DNA from: Megascapheus bottae
Lineage: Eukaryota > Chordata > Mammalia > Rodentia > Geomyidae
Reading direction: 5' to 3'
DNA length: 64,000 bases
Assembly (NCBI GenBank): GCA_024803745.1
Contig: JANJXV010000014.1
Span: 1,845,001-1,909,000, forward strand
The notes beneath the pieces were generated by a model. The model had not been told where the DNA came from, searched no databases, and saw nothing but the letters and a program-made list of their open reading frames with translations. The position numbers and the translations under genes are program-made. Positions within the stretch are counted from its first letter, which is position 1. Every line of letters begins with the position of its first letter. Below are positions 1 to 11,819 of the stretch, in pieces.

Positions 1-1350
1 GCCACCCTTTCCTGTTGCTTGCCTATGTTTTTGACCACCCTGCTCAAGTGAGTTACTCCCTTTAGGAAGAAAGATAAACATAGTAAAGGTGCCAGTTGGG
101 GCTGCTATAGTAATCAAGGAGAGAATTAAAGGCTTCTGTGGTAAGTTGGCATGGGGCAAAGTGGTTTGATTGGGGATGTATTTAAGGACAATACTGACAG
201 ATCTTAATGATGGATTGGGCTGTAGGCACTGGTTTTATATCTCTTTGGCTTTTGCCTGTTGACAAAGGCTTGAGTCTTTAGTTTTCTTGGTGGTGTTATT
301 CTTCTATTGTTAACTGAGAGGTGAAAGATGTAAAAGCTTTATTTTATAAATGATCAGATTTTCCCATGAAATTTCATCTCAGCATGGTGTCAAAATGAAG
401 CCAATTCTCCAGAATTGTATTAAAACATAAGCTCTATGGGATAGACATTCCACTAGTGGATTTCCCAGGGCCCTGAAATAAGGGGTGGAAAGGAAAAGGA
501 GATGAAGTTTCATTTATCCTACAACAAAACAATACATACAACAACAAAACAATCCCAGCTCCCCCCCACTCTCACCCCTACCCCCTCCAAAAAGACATTC
601 CTTATTTATCATTGTTGTGACATAACTATTATTAAAGCCGATACTGAGATTCTTTGCTAAAAATTGAGCTTGGAATTTCTAGGAGTCTATTATTTCTACC
701 AAAGAACTAATTTTTATAAGATTGAGCCTATTAAATGATAAGAATGCAATGGCCTATAAAGCCCTATGCAGGCTGGCTCTCACTCTTTCACTGTCCTCTG
801 TCTTACTCTCTCCCCTGCCCCACCCATATTGGTTCCATTACTATTGCTAGGACATAACTACTTAAGTATTTTGCACTGGGATGAATATTTTGTCTCTTTT
901 CTGATGTGCCAAACAGATTTTTGTCTGGTCAGTGATTTCTACTTGATCTACTTGATCACCCTATTCAAATTTGCACCCAGATTCTCACCCCTCCTCCTAC
1001 TTCCTTACTCCTATATCCCTTTATCTAGTGCTGTGAATTCTACAGATGATATTCAGAAGCACTGCATAATTTATTTGTGCTTTGTTCATTGCTTCTCACT
1101 AGGACAAGGCAGTGATTTTTCCTGTGTGTGCTGGTACCTTAGAGTTTCACATTCAAATTTGCCCTTTTTGCTCATCACTTGTACCTCTATCACTATGACT
1201 CCAGTTGAGCCATATTTTTGTTCTGGATGTTTTGCCGATTCATTGGAGATCAGAGTCTTGAGGCTTTGTCTGTTGAAGAAAAAGATAGCCTACTGAGTTA
1301 TCAGGATTATAATTGTGAGCCACCAGACCTTGGCAAATGCAAGGATTTTT
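1..1350. other. Unique non-coding sequence, no recognised element
   Basis: I see no repeat or gene I can name here. A plus-strand open frame at 766-1296 (176 codons) is rich in Leu, Ser, Phe and Cys, as expected from T-rich sequence read by chance. It shows no domain, no convincing splice sites and no similarity I recognise. A C-rich stretch near 555-590 is the only compositional oddity. Confidence 0.5.
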
Positions 1351-1604
1351 TTTTTGTAGGTCATGGGGCTTGAACTCTGGGCTTGAGTGCTGTCCTAGAG
1401 CTCTTCAACGCAGTATTACCGCCCTACCTCTGGTCCTGGGCATTGTCCCTGAGCTCTTCAGCTCAAGGCTACTGCCCTACCTGTGAGACAAACCCCATTC
1501 CCTATTTTCTAGTCCTTTTGTGTCCTGGCTGTCTTTGAACCTTGATCCTCAGATCTCAACCTCCTGAGTAGCTAGGATTACAGGCGTGAGCCACTGTGCC
1601 CAGC
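1351..1604 (-). mobile_element. 7SL-Geo composite SINE with duplicated Geo segment
   Basis: Read on the minus strand the element starts with a 7SL/Alu-like 5' end (the plus strand shows CTCCTGAGTAGCTAGGATTA then GGCGTGAGCCAC), passes through a linker, and ends in a Geo-type right half and an A-tail (poly-T at 1347-1355). The Geo part is partly duplicated: the block containing GAGCTCTTCA occurs at about 1399 and again at about 1452, with diverged sequence between. Imperfect flanking duplications (1339-1350 and 1609-1620, 11 of 12 identical) support retroposition. Confidence 0.8.
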
Positions 1605-3489
1605 AAGGGCAAAGATTTTTAATTTAAATTTAGATTTTTAGTTAAGAATTAAAAACTGAAATTCAATTTTAATTACTTTTCTCTCTGACATAGACCAACC
1701 ATGTGAGATACTACCTGGCACATATATAGTGCTCAGTGCTTATTGAATGAATAAGTAAACTTATTTTTGTCATAACATGGTAAGGCAGGACATGGAATGA
1801 ATGAAACCTCAAGATGAGGACCTAAAGTCTTAACCTACAACAAATTAAACATTTATTCCCACAAGGGAAAATAGAATAGCCTCATGAGAAGAAAAAATGG
1901 TTAGGCAGAGATCCCTGGCCTCACTGGCTCTTAACTTATGGGAATCATTGAGGCTCATCCTCAAGCTCCAGTACAGTATTATAAATTAGGAAGTAACTCA
2001 TCCTGGAGAGAAGCTTTTAAAACAAGTGCACCAAAGGAAGTTGGCACCTCATCACCTCTGAAACCCCTCCCCCACACCTACTCTTTGAATTAGAGCCAGA
2101 GTCCTGGGAAATGGGGTTGGAAAAATAGTGTCTCTAATAAAAAGCTAAGTCACAAGGCAGCTCTGTTTTGTGGCCTAATAGCAGGGTGGGGGAGGATATT
2201 TCCCTACACACCCACATCAGTTGGGAACTGCTGGCATGTTAAGGAAAAAGTGGCCTCATAGGAAAATAGCAGAGCAGTTGCTCCAATAATATCTCTGGTA
2301 GCTAGATCTCAGAAAGGACTGCAGGTGATTTATGCACAAAGACTCTTCCCTAGGGCCATACCACTAGGTCAAAAGGCATTGTTGAAAGTACAAGGATTTA
2401 GAAGGAACCATTCACCCGCCACACAACTAGTGAAGTTCTAAGAACTGGTATAATATTTCTCTTGCTGGGGTTTTACTATATCAAGACTTGTGTGCTTTGT
2501 GGAAATTTACAGTAGGTCATACTTATGGCTGATAGTGTGAACATGGCATGAAAATAAGAGTCCTAGGCCCACTTACAATGAAGGATTCTCAAGCCAAGAA
2601 GGCCTCTTTCTAAGCTGTGCCTCCCATAGCCTCTGCACCTTGGTTTAATATGCAGTGGAGAAAATGAGCTCCTTCCCTGTGGCAATGGCTAGGATCCCTG
2701 GGCACTCAGGAAGAAGAGCAATCCAAAATGCACTTGGGAGTTTGTGGAAGGGAGGATGGCACCTATTATCATACTAGGCTATCGGATTGCCTAGCAAGTT
2801 GCATTTGTTCTGGGTTCTAGCTGCTGTCGTGGAACCCAGTGCAAAAGGATTAGAAAAGAAGACCCATTTCTCTGGGATTTTTCATGTCGTTTCCATTTAT
2901 CAGGCTGCCTGAAAAGAATACAGAAAACTACCCTTTTTTTTTGGTTTTGTTTTGGTAGGAGCTTGCCATTTTGCTTCTCTCTGGAGAAAAGTTTGTTTTT
3001 GTTTTTGTTTTAAAATGAGATAGCAGTTATATATTTGTGGGGGGTTGGGTGGGTGAGGAGGAGAGTTTCTCAAAGTCAGACAACTGAAAGCAGAAAGCAG
3101 AAAGTGAAGTAAAAGTAGAAATAGAAAAATTCTGTAAATTAAATTTGACTTCTAACTAGTATGTAATAATTTATTTATTTTTGGCATCCTTGAGGTTTGA
3201 ACTCTGGGCTTCTATCTTGCTAGGCTGCCATAATACTACTTATGCATGCCTTTAATCACATGCTCTCACTGGTTATTTTAGGGCAGCATCTCTCTTCCAA
3301 TCCTAGAGGGCACATGGGTCACAGTTCACTTATTCTTAGGCTTTCATTGGCATCACAAACAGATGCATCCAGCTTCCTCCTTGTGGAGATGAAATCTTGG
3401 GGACTTTTCAACAGGGTTGGCCTGGCAATGTGATCTTCTCTACCTCAGTCCCCTACATAGTTTGGGATGTCATGTCACTGAGCCCAGTG
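1605..3489. other. Mostly unique sequence with a MIR/L2-type fossil near 1705-1760
   Basis: At 1705-1760 the text CTGGCACATATATAGTGCTCAGTGCTTATTGAATGAATAA resembles the 3' end of ancient MIR/L2 retroposons. The rest, including a G-rich run near 3040-3062, contains nothing I can name. Short A- and T-rich runs near 2933 and 2993 may be old insertion tails. Confidence 0.4.
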
Positions 3490-3606
3490 ATGAGCCAAGA
3501 AAGAGTTTTGTGGACTTTTTAGCCCGGACTAACCTCAAATCATTATTCTCCCATTTTCAACCTTCTAAGTAGTTAGAATTACAGATCTGAGCCACTGATC
3601 CCTGGC
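3490..3606 (-). mobile_element. Old 7SL-type SINE fragment
   Basis: The plus strand ends with an eroded copy of the Alu/B1-like signature: CCTTCTAAGTAGTTAGAATTACAGATCTGAGCCACTGATCCCTGGC. Divergence is much higher than in the 7SL-Geo copies elsewhere in the window. The text at 3178-3225 (GGTTTGAACTCTGGGCTTC) may be the displaced right half of the same element, interrupted by unrelated sequence. Confidence 0.6.
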
Positions 3607-4559
3607 TTATTTTGTTATTTCTCAAACATCTTTATTTTGTGTTGCCACAATTTCAAAAAGTTAATGGACTAAATCTAGCTGACATTTACAAAAATCCTGC
3701 TAATTCTTATTAATTCTGGGACCATTTGCTGTTCTTTTCACAAGACTAGCATTTAGACTATCAGTGTAATTGATGTCTCAGAAATGGAAATGACAATACA
3801 AAAAGCCATCACATTTCCTTGGGAGCATGTTGGTCTAACTCCCACAAAATCTTGAAGAATTCCAGAAAAGAATTTCCTTCACTCACAGGAGATAATTCTT
3901 TAAAATTGTAAAGATTGACCCTCTGATGGACATGGAGTGGGTGATGTTCTATAATTTGCTATTTGTTAATATGTTAATACAGTTGTCCTAATTGTCCCTG
4001 AGTTGTTCTGGAATAATACAAGTGATAAAGCATACATGCATACCAGCAGCAGCTTGGCTAGGGAAGAAGTCACAGATTCAATGCTATTTCCTTTCATTCT
4101 TTAGTACCACAAGTTTGATCTGTGGGCAGCAAACCTGGAAATTCTGCTGTAAGACTTCAGAGATTATGTTTGACAATGACAATTTCTCTCTCTCTCTCTC
4201 TCTTTCTCTCTCTGTCTCTCTCATAATCATTCACATCTTGGGTATATAGAGGAAGATAAAATTTTGCAGTATTTCTTGTAGAACTGTTGCTATTTCAGGA
4301 AGTACTTAGTATTTCTCATTGATAACTGTATATCTGTTATTGTGCTAGAAAAAGATGGGAGGGAGCCTGGTGGTTTCAAATAAAGAAATGGGTATGGAAT
4401 GGGAGAAGGAATGGTGGAACTTCGTGATTCATTGTTTGGGGCAGAAGAGAGAGGAAAGTCAAGATGTTTTATAGGAAAGGGGAGCTGGGTGAATCATGGT
4501 GATATTTACCATTCATTATTTTCTTTCATTTTATGGATTTTCTTTTTGCTATCATAAGT
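3607..4559. other. Unique sequence with a (CT)n tract at 4185-4221
   Basis: Apart from the short pyrimidine dinucleotide tract at 4185-4221 I see no recognisable gene or repeat. Confidence 0.45.
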
Positions 4560-4573
4560 TGGATGCAATTTTT

Positions 4574-4718
4574 TTATATTTTTTATTATAATTAATAGAA
4601 GGGTTACATTATATTCACCAGATAAAAGGTGCATTACTTCACAAACATGGATACCCTTTCTCATGTCTTGGTCCCCATTTCTCTTCCCCCACCCCCACCC
4701 CTCATCTTGTTTTCCCCC
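4574..4718 (-). mobile_element. Short L1 3'-end insertion
   Basis: This 145-bp piece is the last part of the local L1 3' UTR on the minus strand; on the plus strand ATAGAAGGGTTACATTATA, ATTCACCAGATAAAAGGTGC and ACTTCACAAACATGGATACC are diagnostic of the family in this window. It is bracketed by a perfect 14-bp duplication, TGGATGCAATTTTT, at 4560-4573 and 4719-4732, so it is a heavily 5'-truncated but complete insertion event. Confidence 0.85.
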
Positions 4719-4732
4719 TGGATGCAATTTTT

Positions 4733-5140
4733 ACTTTTTATTTTATTTTATTGTCAGAGTGATGTATAGAGGGGTTAACAGTTACATTTGCCAGGCAGTG
4801 GGTACATTACTTCTTGAACACTTATACCCTCCCATGTTTTTCTCCCACTTTACCTCCCCCACTCCCTCCTAATCATGTTGTCTATCCTCTTCTCTTCCCT
4901 ATTTTAAACAAACAAATTAACATATATACAATATTCAGGACACCATAGTCAAATTCAGTAACAACATGAAATAAACCATAGGTAGGAAAAAAAGAGAACA
5001 GAAATAACTTCACATAGTACATTAAGAACAATCTGGAGTTCATTTCATTTAGCCTCATCCTCTGAGATTGGGAGCTGGGCTCCAAATTCTGGTCAACCTC
5101 TGAGATTATGCTTCTATGTAATTCCTCAGACAAATGCAAA
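4733..5140 (-). mobile_element. Older L1 3' UTR
   Basis: The T-rich run at 4733-4755 is the reverse-complemented A-tail. It is followed by GTGATGTATAGAGGGGTTAA, GGTACATTACTTCTTGAACA and a long 3' UTR ending near CATTTAGCCTCATCCTCTGA, which recurs in the L1 copies at 6398 and 29345. The younger insertion at 4574-4718 sits directly against its tail. Confidence 0.75.
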
Positions 5141-5764
5141 ACCTAATATGGCTGAAAAAGAAGAATATGGCTTTGAATAGGCTACAACAGAAACACATGA
5201 TCTAAAAATCTGCAAAGTAGAATCTAGCACTTGAAATTTATTCTTCACTACAATCATCATGGTGAGATGTGACCTCCTTTTCAACAAGGTGGATGGTATT
5301 TCTTTTTACCCCTGTATTTTCTTAACAATGTTTTTTTTACACTTCACTGATGGAAAACAGGATTGAGCCAAAATTTTTATAGAGGAAAACTAGCTGTGAA
5401 GAATGTCTTCAGTAAAGCTACTGTATTGCTATGAGCCTTAATCTTCAGTTGTTATATATAAGTAGCAGTACAAAGGGGTTATGATTGCGTGGGTCAGGTT
5501 ATGAGTACAATGCTTCTTAGCCAGTGTCACCCCTTCTTCTGCTCTTCCCCGTTTACTCCCCCCCCAATCCCTAGCCACAAGTTACATAGTTCATTTCTAA
5601 CAGAGGGAACACTGAATACAGCAACTCCTCCCTCCCTCCAATCCTACCCCTCTTCCTTCACCCTCAATGTTTCCAATATTTAGTACTGTATTTGAAAAAT
5701 TTTGGAATTCTCTTTGATATTAAAATGTTTTCTCTTGTTGCTTGCTTTTGTGCCAATATTTCAG
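5141..5764. other. Unique sequence
   Basis: No gene or repeat recognised. C-rich runs occur near 5545-5580 and 5625-5665. Confidence 0.45.
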
Positions 5765-5978
5765 CTTAAATTCAGAGCCTCAGTAGAGTACCTTAGCTTT
5801 TCTGCTAAGGCAGGTGTTCTATCACATATGCCACAACACCATGTCTGGCATTTTGGTGGTTAATTGGAGATCAGAGTCTCAAGGGATTTCCTGCTTGAGC
5901 TGGCTCCAAACCCTGCTCCTCAGCTCTTCACCTTCTGAGTCGCTAGAATTACAGATGGGAGCAGCAGTGCCCCGCTAA
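5765..5978 (-). mobile_element. Old 7SL-type composite SINE
   Basis: The plus strand carries GGTTAATTGGAGATCAGAGT (the linker of the 7SL-Geo family) followed by an eroded 7SL signature, CCTTCTGAGTCGCTAGAATTACAGATGGGAGC. The right half (5765-5850) contains CTGCTAAGGCAGGTGTTCTA, closer to an ID-type than to a Geo-type monomer. Confidence 0.65.
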
Positions 5979-6397
5979 AGTTCTTATTTATTTATTTATT
6001 TTTAAGTTGTTTTAAATGAAGAAAACTACCAACTTTACACTTCGTTTCAGATATTTTTGCTATTACTGCCACCTAAAGTAACTTGCTAAATAATTAGATA
6101 TCTCTCTGGGGAAGCTTAACAACTATTTAAAAGTTATGGGGGAAACACACTTATTTTCCCTCTAGAATTTTCTAGGAAGTGAAGTATGATGAGATGAAAA
6201 GAGAGAGCATATTGAGTATCTGAGTTTCTGGTGCAAAGAGTTGTTTAGAAGTCGTCATGGTGCTGGGTCACTGAAGCCTGCCTTGGCAATGTCAGTGCAC
6301 CCTAACAGCCCCCAGGTACACATAGAGCTATTTCATAATGTTGCAACTTAGGCTGAACTAGAATTTAGTCAGTGTGTATATCTTTAACATTATTTTT
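5979..6397. other. Unique sequence with a short (TTTA)n
   Basis: A TTTA repeat at about 5984-6004 abuts the 5' end of the preceding SINE. The rest is unremarkable. Confidence 0.4.
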
Positions 6398-6732
6398 TCA
6401 TGTATTTTTATTGTAATTAATAGAAGGGTTGCATTATATTCACCAGATAGAAGGTGCATTACTTCACAAACATTGATACCCTTTCTCATGTTCTGGTCCC
6501 CATTTCCCTCCTCCCATCCTGCCCCTCATCTTGTTTTCCCCCCATTCCCTATCCTATTTCAAATAACCAAATAAACATATATACAATATATCAGATAACA
6601 AGGTAAAATACTGTAGCTATATGAGATAACCAAGGGACAGCAAAAGAGATGAGAGATAACATAGTACATTAAGGACAACAATCACTCATTTTATGGCTTT
6701 TGTTTCTATGTCCTGGAGGTCCTTTCATTTAC
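6398..6732 (-). mobile_element. 5'-truncated L1 3' UTR with perfect TSD
   Basis: On the plus strand the inverted tail is followed by TTGTAATTAATAGAAGGGTT, the conserved ACTTCACAAACATTGATACC block, CCATTTCCCTCCTCCCATCC and ACATAGTACATTAAGGACAA. The insertion is bracketed by a perfect 17-bp duplication TCTTTAACATTATTTTT at 6381-6397 and 6733-6749, so both boundaries are exact. Confidence 0.9.
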
Positions 6733-6749
6733 TCTTTAACATTATTTTT

Positions 6750-8910
6750 GCCACCCGATTTTACTAGAAGCAATTTCCTCAGCAACATGGGTTAAAACCC
6801 ATCTGGGGTAGTACTAGAATTCATTTATTCTTGCTTTGAACTGGCTGCATGTGAAAGCTAGGTTTGGTTCAGATTGACCTCATATTAATTACCATCAAAA
6901 CTCATCTAACTTAACCATGGATATTTTTTCTTCTCCCACTCAGAAATACACAATCCCATTCAGGAGTTAAGTATGTTAGCCAAATAAGTTGTTGGTTTGT
7001 CACTTCATTTCTTGAGCTTCAACTTGCTGGGGCCTGCTTTGGAGCTCCTGATACTTTAGTTTTAGATTTCTGTGAGGCATAGCTCATAAATGTCATCATA
7101 AACTGCTCTGCAAAAAATATACCTCAACTTCTATGATGTCAGATTCAAATGAGCGCAACTATATATATGTATCTGGTTAAAAGAAAAAGTAAGATGGCAT
7201 TTTGATGCTAAACAGCATGATGAGGAAGTTAGCTGTGAGGGGTTCCAGCATTCTTTCCTACCAACAGCAGCCAGGAGGCTTCCAGGTCAATTCTTTCTTT
7301 TTAGTGGCTAAGGCTACATTTTCCTCCTTTTCATGGGTGGGAATTTTAAAGCTCTACTGTTTCCTACCAAGTTATATAAAATGCCTAGGTGCCACCTTCC
7401 CACCATGGGAAACAGGCATATTTATGCAAGAGAACAATAAAGAGATGGTTTCTTCTTCTTCTTGGGCAATGTGAGAGAAGGAGGTGGTGAAGCCAGACAC
7501 ATTGGCTCCATGCACATGCCCAAGCCTTTTTCAAAGTCTCACCCTGTTGAGCAATAGGAAAGCAGCTGTCTCCATATTAATATCACCAGTGACAATAGTG
7601 TAACTGGATTGGCTAGTTCTTTTCATTGAAACCTTGGTTTAAAGGGTGTGTCTAAGTGTCTGAATAAAACATAAGTGGAAACAATCAAAACGGAAGAGAG
7701 ACAAAAGTGAAATCACTCAGTTCTTGGCAAGAAAAGAAAAAAAGGGTTCCATTTTAGAATGTGCCATGAATACTACAGCTGAACAAAGAGGTAGTCTGAG
7801 ATACCAGCAAATCATACAATATAAGGATAGATCTGTCTGTGAAATTTGGGTATATATTGAATGAATTATGTAGGTAACTTAATTTACTATTCAGGCCAAG
7901 TATACTCACATCATTTCCAAATTCTGCTGAGCCAAGACTGCCACACCTACAATTGTAAGAACTTTTCTGCTTTTTGTGTCTTCCAGCTTGCTGTTCTCTC
8001 TGCTTGACGTGTCTTTCCAGTTTTTTCACACATGAGCAAAGCATATTCATGTTCTAAATTCCATTTCAAAGCTTTCCCCTACTTGTGTCCCCAGGGTAGA
8101 ACTGGTTGCTCATAAGAGGCTCCATTTGTTTATTCTTTTAGTTTTCAAATAGCATAATTTCTTTTTTTGCTGAGAGTAAAATGTTGAGTTAAATATAACA
8201 TATGAGGTAAAGTATTTAGATACAGAATTAAGAAAATACATTCCACAACACATTTCTTTTTTTTGAGTGATAAGAGGGTCTTTATTAAATAATAAAGGAG
8301 CCAATTTTAGCAAGAGAACATAACAATTATAAGAATACATGCACCTTGCCTTGGAACATCTAAATATATAAAGTAAATCTCAATAGATTTGAAGCAACAA
8401 GCATATTCTAGTGCAGTAACAGTGGGACATTACAATACTCAATTTTCACAATAGATGGATCATGTGTGCAGAAAACTCAGTACAAAAACTTAGACAAGCT
8501 ACACTATACCAAACACTCCATTGCTACACAATATGCATTCCTCTCAAAGTTACAGAGGATACTCTTCAAAACAGATCATATGCACAATACATTTCTTAAA
8601 GAGGATAAATGTAAACAAAATCTAATAAGCCTATGGAATTTAGCACAACTAGAAAGTATGCCTCAGGAAGATACCAGTAAAAATGTAAGCAATAAATGCA
8701 AACAAGGATTCTAAAGAAAAAATGCAGTGTCTATATTTGGTATACATTTGTTTCCAGAATATATATGACACAACAATTAAAAACACAGAAGGCTATTAAA
8801 ATTAAAGATCAAAATAAACTTCTCCCATAAAATGTACCAAGGCTAGAGATTAGCAGGATGAACAGAAAATCATCACAGAACCATATTCTTACTTCAAAGA
8901 TACATTTTAG
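6750..8910. other. Unique sequence; weak exon-like island near 7910-8053 (minus)
   Basis: No repeat recognised over about 2.1 kb. On the minus strand a 48-codon open stretch (8053 to 7910) ends at a strong donor, GAT|GTGAGT, and starts after an AG with a poor pyrimidine tract. The peptide is Lys/Arg/Gln-rich with no family I can name. It may be chance. Confidence 0.3.
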
Positions 8911-9133
8911 GGCCCGGAGTTTGGCCTATTGGCAGAGGGCTTACCTAGCATGTACAGAGACCCGGGCACCACATACATCGAAAAAGCTGAAAGTGGTGCT
9001 TTGGCTCAAGTGGTAGGCTTGAGAAAGCCCAAGGACTGTGCTCAGGTCCTGACTTCAAGCACTAGAACTGGCAAAAAAGGAAAGAAAGAAAGAAAAAAGA
9101 AAGAAAGAAAGAAAGAGAAAGGAAGAAAGAAAG

Positions 9134-9180
<47 letters not shown>
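8911..9180 (+). mobile_element. IDL-Geo SINE with (GAAA)n tail
   Basis: The left monomer begins GGCCCGGAGTTTGGCCTATT and lacks the B-box segment (the text jumps from GACCCGGGC to ACCACATACATCG). The right Geo monomer, with TTGGCTCAAGTGGTAGGCTT and AGACTGGC-type ending, is followed by a 103-bp GAAA-type microsatellite (9078-9180) that evidently grew from the A-rich tail. Confidence 0.9.
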
Positions 9181-9698
9181 CTTTAGACTCAAATGCATAA
9201 CTGCATAACTAGGGTAAGAGTGAAGAGACATGTATGTCAGGCACAAGATAGTTGGTTTGAAAATGTTAATCTCAAACACAGTATTTAAGACAGAACAGAG
9301 ACATTTAAAAACTATAAAGATCTATTCCAGTGGAATTAGAACAATGTGGAACTTATAAACGTATAACTGTGACATCAAAAAATTTACAAAAGCACACAAA
9401 ACAAAACAAAAATCTCACTTGATAAAAAAGAGAATTGATAATTTAATGACCATTAGCCTTAGTACTATTCTTCACATATTTTGCAAAACAAAACAAAAAA
9501 CTCACTAGATTAAAAGGAGAATTTATTATGACATACATTCAGCCTAATTTTAATTATGTTCTAAAATCTAAGTGCCAGTGATTGAATATAGAGATTCCCT
9601 TCTTGAATACTTGTTTGTTAAACACATCATTTGAAATATGATGTAAAGGTCAATGTTAATAAATTATTTAAATAAAGTTAAAAATAAAAAGGAGAATA
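9181..9698. other. A-rich unique sequence
   Basis: No recognisable element. The phrase ACAAAACAAAAxxCTCACT recurs at about 9400 and 9490, suggesting a small local duplication. Confidence 0.4.
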
Positions 9699-9886
9699 GG
9701 GCTGGGAGTTTGACCTAGTGGTAGAGTGCTTGCCTAGCATGCACGAAGACCCGGGTTGGATTCCTCAGTACCATATACATAGAAAAAAGCTGGAAGTGGT
9801 GCTCAGTTTCAGGTGGTAGAGCTCTAGCCTTGAGAAAGTCCAAGGACAGTGCTCAGTCTCTGAGTTCAAGCCCAGGACTGGCAAAA
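9699..9886 (+). mobile_element. IDL-Geo SINE, near full length
   Basis: This is a good reference copy. The left monomer runs GGCTGGGAGTTTGACCTAGT GGTAGAG (A box), then CTTGCCTAGCATGCACGAAG and GGGTTGGATTCC (B box), as in tRNA-Ala/ID elements. The right monomer begins at about 9790 with GGAAGTGGTGCT, carries AGGTGGTAGAGCTCTAGCCT and ends GAGTTCAAGCCCAGGACTGG. Such dimers are known as IDL-Geo from geomyoid rodents. Confidence 0.93.
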
Positions 9887-9898
9887 TGTGATAAATCA

Positions 9899-9980
9899 GG
9901 CTGGGAATTTGGCCTAGTGGTAAGAGCCTTGAGAAAGCCCAAGGACAGTACTCAGGCCCCGAGTTCAAGCCCAATACTGG

Positions 9981-10014
<34 letters not shown>

Positions 10015-10017
10015 AAA
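9899..10017 (+). mobile_element. Internally deleted IDL-Geo copy with long A-tail
   Basis: The copy begins like a normal left monomer (GGCTGGGAATTTGGCCTAGT GGTAAGAG) and continues directly as CCTTGAGAAAGCCC, deep in the Geo monomer. The missing part lies between the A box of IDL and the matching GTGGTAGAG of Geo. An A-rich tail (9983-10017) shows it was retroposed or recombined at the end of the preceding copy. Confidence 0.88.
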
Positions 10018-10249
10018 GATCAACAGGTATTTGAAGGCTCGACCCAGAGTATTCAATGACTTGATCTAAAGAAGAAATCTTTTCCCCAAAGCAAAAGAAT
10101 GCAAATAATATGCAATACTTATAGACCATTCTCATTTTATGATCTAGTGTGTGATCATCTTGGAGAATGAATTACACAAAATACATTACCTGAGTATACT
10201 AAAATAAAATCTAAAACAAAAGAATGTCATTTCAAAAATTTACAAAAGT

Positions 10250-10443
10250 GGGCCAGGAATTTAGCCTAGTGATAGAGTGCTTGCCTCATATGCATAAAGA
10301 CCCAAGTTCGATTCCTCAGTACCACATACAGAGAAAAAAGCCAGAAATGGTGCTGTGGCTCAAGTGGTAGAGGGCTAGCCTTCAGAAAACCCAAGGCCAG
10401 TGCCCAGGTCCTGAGGTCAAGGCCCAAGACTGGCAAAAATATC
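10250..10443 (+). mobile_element. IDL-Geo SINE with TSD
   Basis: Both monomers are complete. The left carries CAAGTTCGATTCCTCAGTAC (B-box region) and the right GTGGCTCAAGTGGTAGAGGG. A 10-bp duplication TTACAAAAGT flanks it (10240-10249 and 10444-10453). The copy is moderately diverged, so it is older than the copies near 55.7 kb. Confidence 0.92.
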
Positions 10444-10453
10444 TTACAAAAGT

Positions 10454-11788
10454 ACTGATATCAATAAATTGACTTCTTTACATCTTATCCAATTTTTAAA
10501 AAAGGCTGTTTAAATTAGGTTAGTATTAGCATATTAATTAAACTAGAGAGTTCTGTCTTGCTTGAATTTGGGGATCATCTAGTTTCCTGTATTAAATACC
10601 CATGTGCTAGAAATACCTAGGGTGTTTGTTGTTCTTGTTTTCTCCATTAAATCCAGACAGAAGTGAAGTTTTTGACATTATGTATAGATACCCTGAAAAC
10701 CACTTTTATGGGATAGAATGACTTTCTCTTTGGTCACAAATAGAGAAAACTGATGAGACAGATGTGTTGACTCTTTTTTTCCTCTGCACCAATTAAGCTA
10801 TTGTTGTACAATATAATTTCAATTGGATTTATTTAAAGTTACATAGGAGTCATTGAAGTGATCTTTATTTAATTTCTATTTGCATTTATTGTCAGAAAAA
10901 TGCCTTTATTTTGGTAATCTTGATAATAAAGAAATAGAACAGATTTCTCTCTCCTATTTTTTGATCTGGTTGACAGAAGTTCAATATCAAATTCGAAGTT
11001 AGTTGCTAGTCTCCCTAAAAATATCATTTTCATTCTCTTTCCTCTAGGTTCTGATAACTTGTGTAAAAATAAGAGAATTATATACAATATAGACAAAAGG
11101 AAGCCATTTTCTCCCTACTATATTAATAACTTTTATTAGCCTTAGCACTATTCTTCACATATATGCAACATTTCTCACATTATATTTCATAGACATTGAT
11201 GTGAAACCTCTTGGGTACTGTGGTAAACATGAAAGAACGTCCAAAAATCTTTTTTTAAATCAATTATTTCCTTCATATTCAAGCTGATTTACAAAAGCAA
11301 GTAAGTGAAAGCAAAGCAAATAAGAATATTGTCAACAACAAAGAGTTAACTTTCAAAGTGTGAGTAAAAATGGAGCACAAAAATCCTGTCTGCTTTTTCC
11401 TTTCTAATATGCTCCTCACACAATTTCCTGTTACTCTCTCTGACTTTTCAGAGAGATATTATTTTCCTTTCCAGGACCAATTTCAACAGTGATGGCCTAA
11501 AAGGTTCTGGTGCCCCAAGTGAGACTAGATTATAGAACTCCATATGGGGTCAAAGATAGGAGGGTTCTTAAGGATTTTTACCAACAAAATAAAAGCGGTG
11601 GGGTTTCACTTCACTTCAAAGTAAAGATACCAATACAAGCAAATTCTCTTGTCATATAGATAAAGAAGTAGAAAGATCCCTTTGTCATGCCAATGGCAGC
11701 ACCAACAGCCTAAGTGGGAAGTTGAACTATTAAACTGAGGTGCTGGGTGAAGTTCTTGATCTGTATATATGTACAAAGTATAGAATAG

Positions 11789-11819
<31 letters not shown>

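Noticed and set aside
766..1296. A 176-codon plus-strand open frame as a gene
   Set aside because: T-rich, hydrophobic and Cys-rich composition expected by chance, no recognisable domain, no splice or promoter context.
9699..9780. tRNA gene suggested by A and B boxes
   Set aside because: The boxes belong to the IDL monomer of a SINE; the same sequence recurs in about fifteen copies with tails and target duplications, and no cloverleaf-intact tRNA with proper acceptor stem was seen.
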